From Anaerolineales bacterium (lineage in GTDB: Bacteria > Chloroflexota > Anaerolineae > 4572-78 > NAK82), in the NCBI GenBank assembly GCA_024643945.1, contig JAHELX010000070.1, forward strand, positions 9,584-15,732: DNA of 6,149 nucleotides. The letters are read 5' to 3'. Position numbers and translations under genes: made by a program. Of the stretch, positions 6,116-6,149 are shown piece by piece. Numbering within the stretch: the stretch's first letter is position 1; each line of letters opens with the position of its first letter. The notes below the pieces were generated by a model that did not search any database, was not told the origin of the DNA, and saw only the letters and a list, made by a program, of their open reading frames with translations.

Positions 6116-6149
6116 AACGTGGGACGTGAAACGTAAAACGTCAAACGTC
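6109..6149. repeat. 7-bp degenerate tandem repeat array overlapping a stop codon
   Basis: Six 7-base units with central CGT run to the window end: AGCGTAA, AACGTGG, GACGTGA, AACGTAA, AACGTCA, AACGTC. The first unit contains the TAA stop of the molybdopterin oxidoreductase (6113-6115), so the array begins inside the gene's last codons. Bases 6125-6141 match the reverse complement of 3281-3297 exactly over 17 bases, and 6110-6121 match 3248-3259 over 12 bases, showing it is the same family as the array after the Rieske gene. The array is cut by the window edge, so a second hairpin arm could lie beyond it. Confidence 0.85.

Overview
This 6.1 kb window holds six genes, all on the + strand and closely spaced (gaps of 30, 15, 27, 122 and 3 bases). 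They read as one operon for a membrane-bound respiratory electron-transfer system. The base composition, the Tat-exported molybdopterin and Rieske proteins, and the short degenerate tandem repeats between genes would fit an uncultured Chloroflexota (Anaerolineae-like) bacterium. That placement is an impression from style only, because there is no marker gene to confirm it.

Layout. Bases 21-110 are an array of 8-bp pyrimidine-rich repeats just ahead of the first ribosome binding site. Next come a NarI/DsrM-type di-haem cytochrome b (123-890), an HdrD/DsrK-type iron-sulfur protein (921-2369) and a small membrane-anchored di-haem cytochrome c resembling DsrJ (2385-2729). A Tat-exported Rieske protein follows (2757-3218). 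After it lies a 122-base gap containing 7-bp repeats and a perfect 32-bp inverted repeat (arms 3241-3272 and 3295-3326). The last genes are an exported mono-haem cytochrome c (3341-3724) and a Tat-exported molybdopterin oxidoreductase of the PsrA/QrcB/ActB type (3728-6115). The same 7-bp repeat family starts again on the last stop codon and runs to the window end.

How the genes may work together. The first three match the order and domain content of dsrMKJ: a cytoplasmic thiol/disulfide-type catalytic protein, a membrane haem b conduit and a periplasmic cytochrome c. In the classical dsrMKJOP operon the next gene encodes an exported ferredoxin-like protein (DsrO) and then an NrfD-type membrane protein (DsrP). 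Here that place is taken by a Rieske protein, a second cytochrome c and a large molybdopterin-family subunit. The inferred system carries electrons between a cytoplasmic HdrD-like protein, the quinone pool and periplasmic carriers. The usual partners of the last gene, an FeS subunit and an NrfD-like quinone-interacting subunit, would be expected just downstream of the window. The substrate cannot be read from the sequence.

Main points of interest: the mixed gene content, a DsrJ-like protein lacking the third haem site, an Asp where related Mo enzymes carry a Cys metal ligand, a Rieske protein without a cytochrome b/b6 partner in view, and repeat arrays that begin at or next to stop codons.
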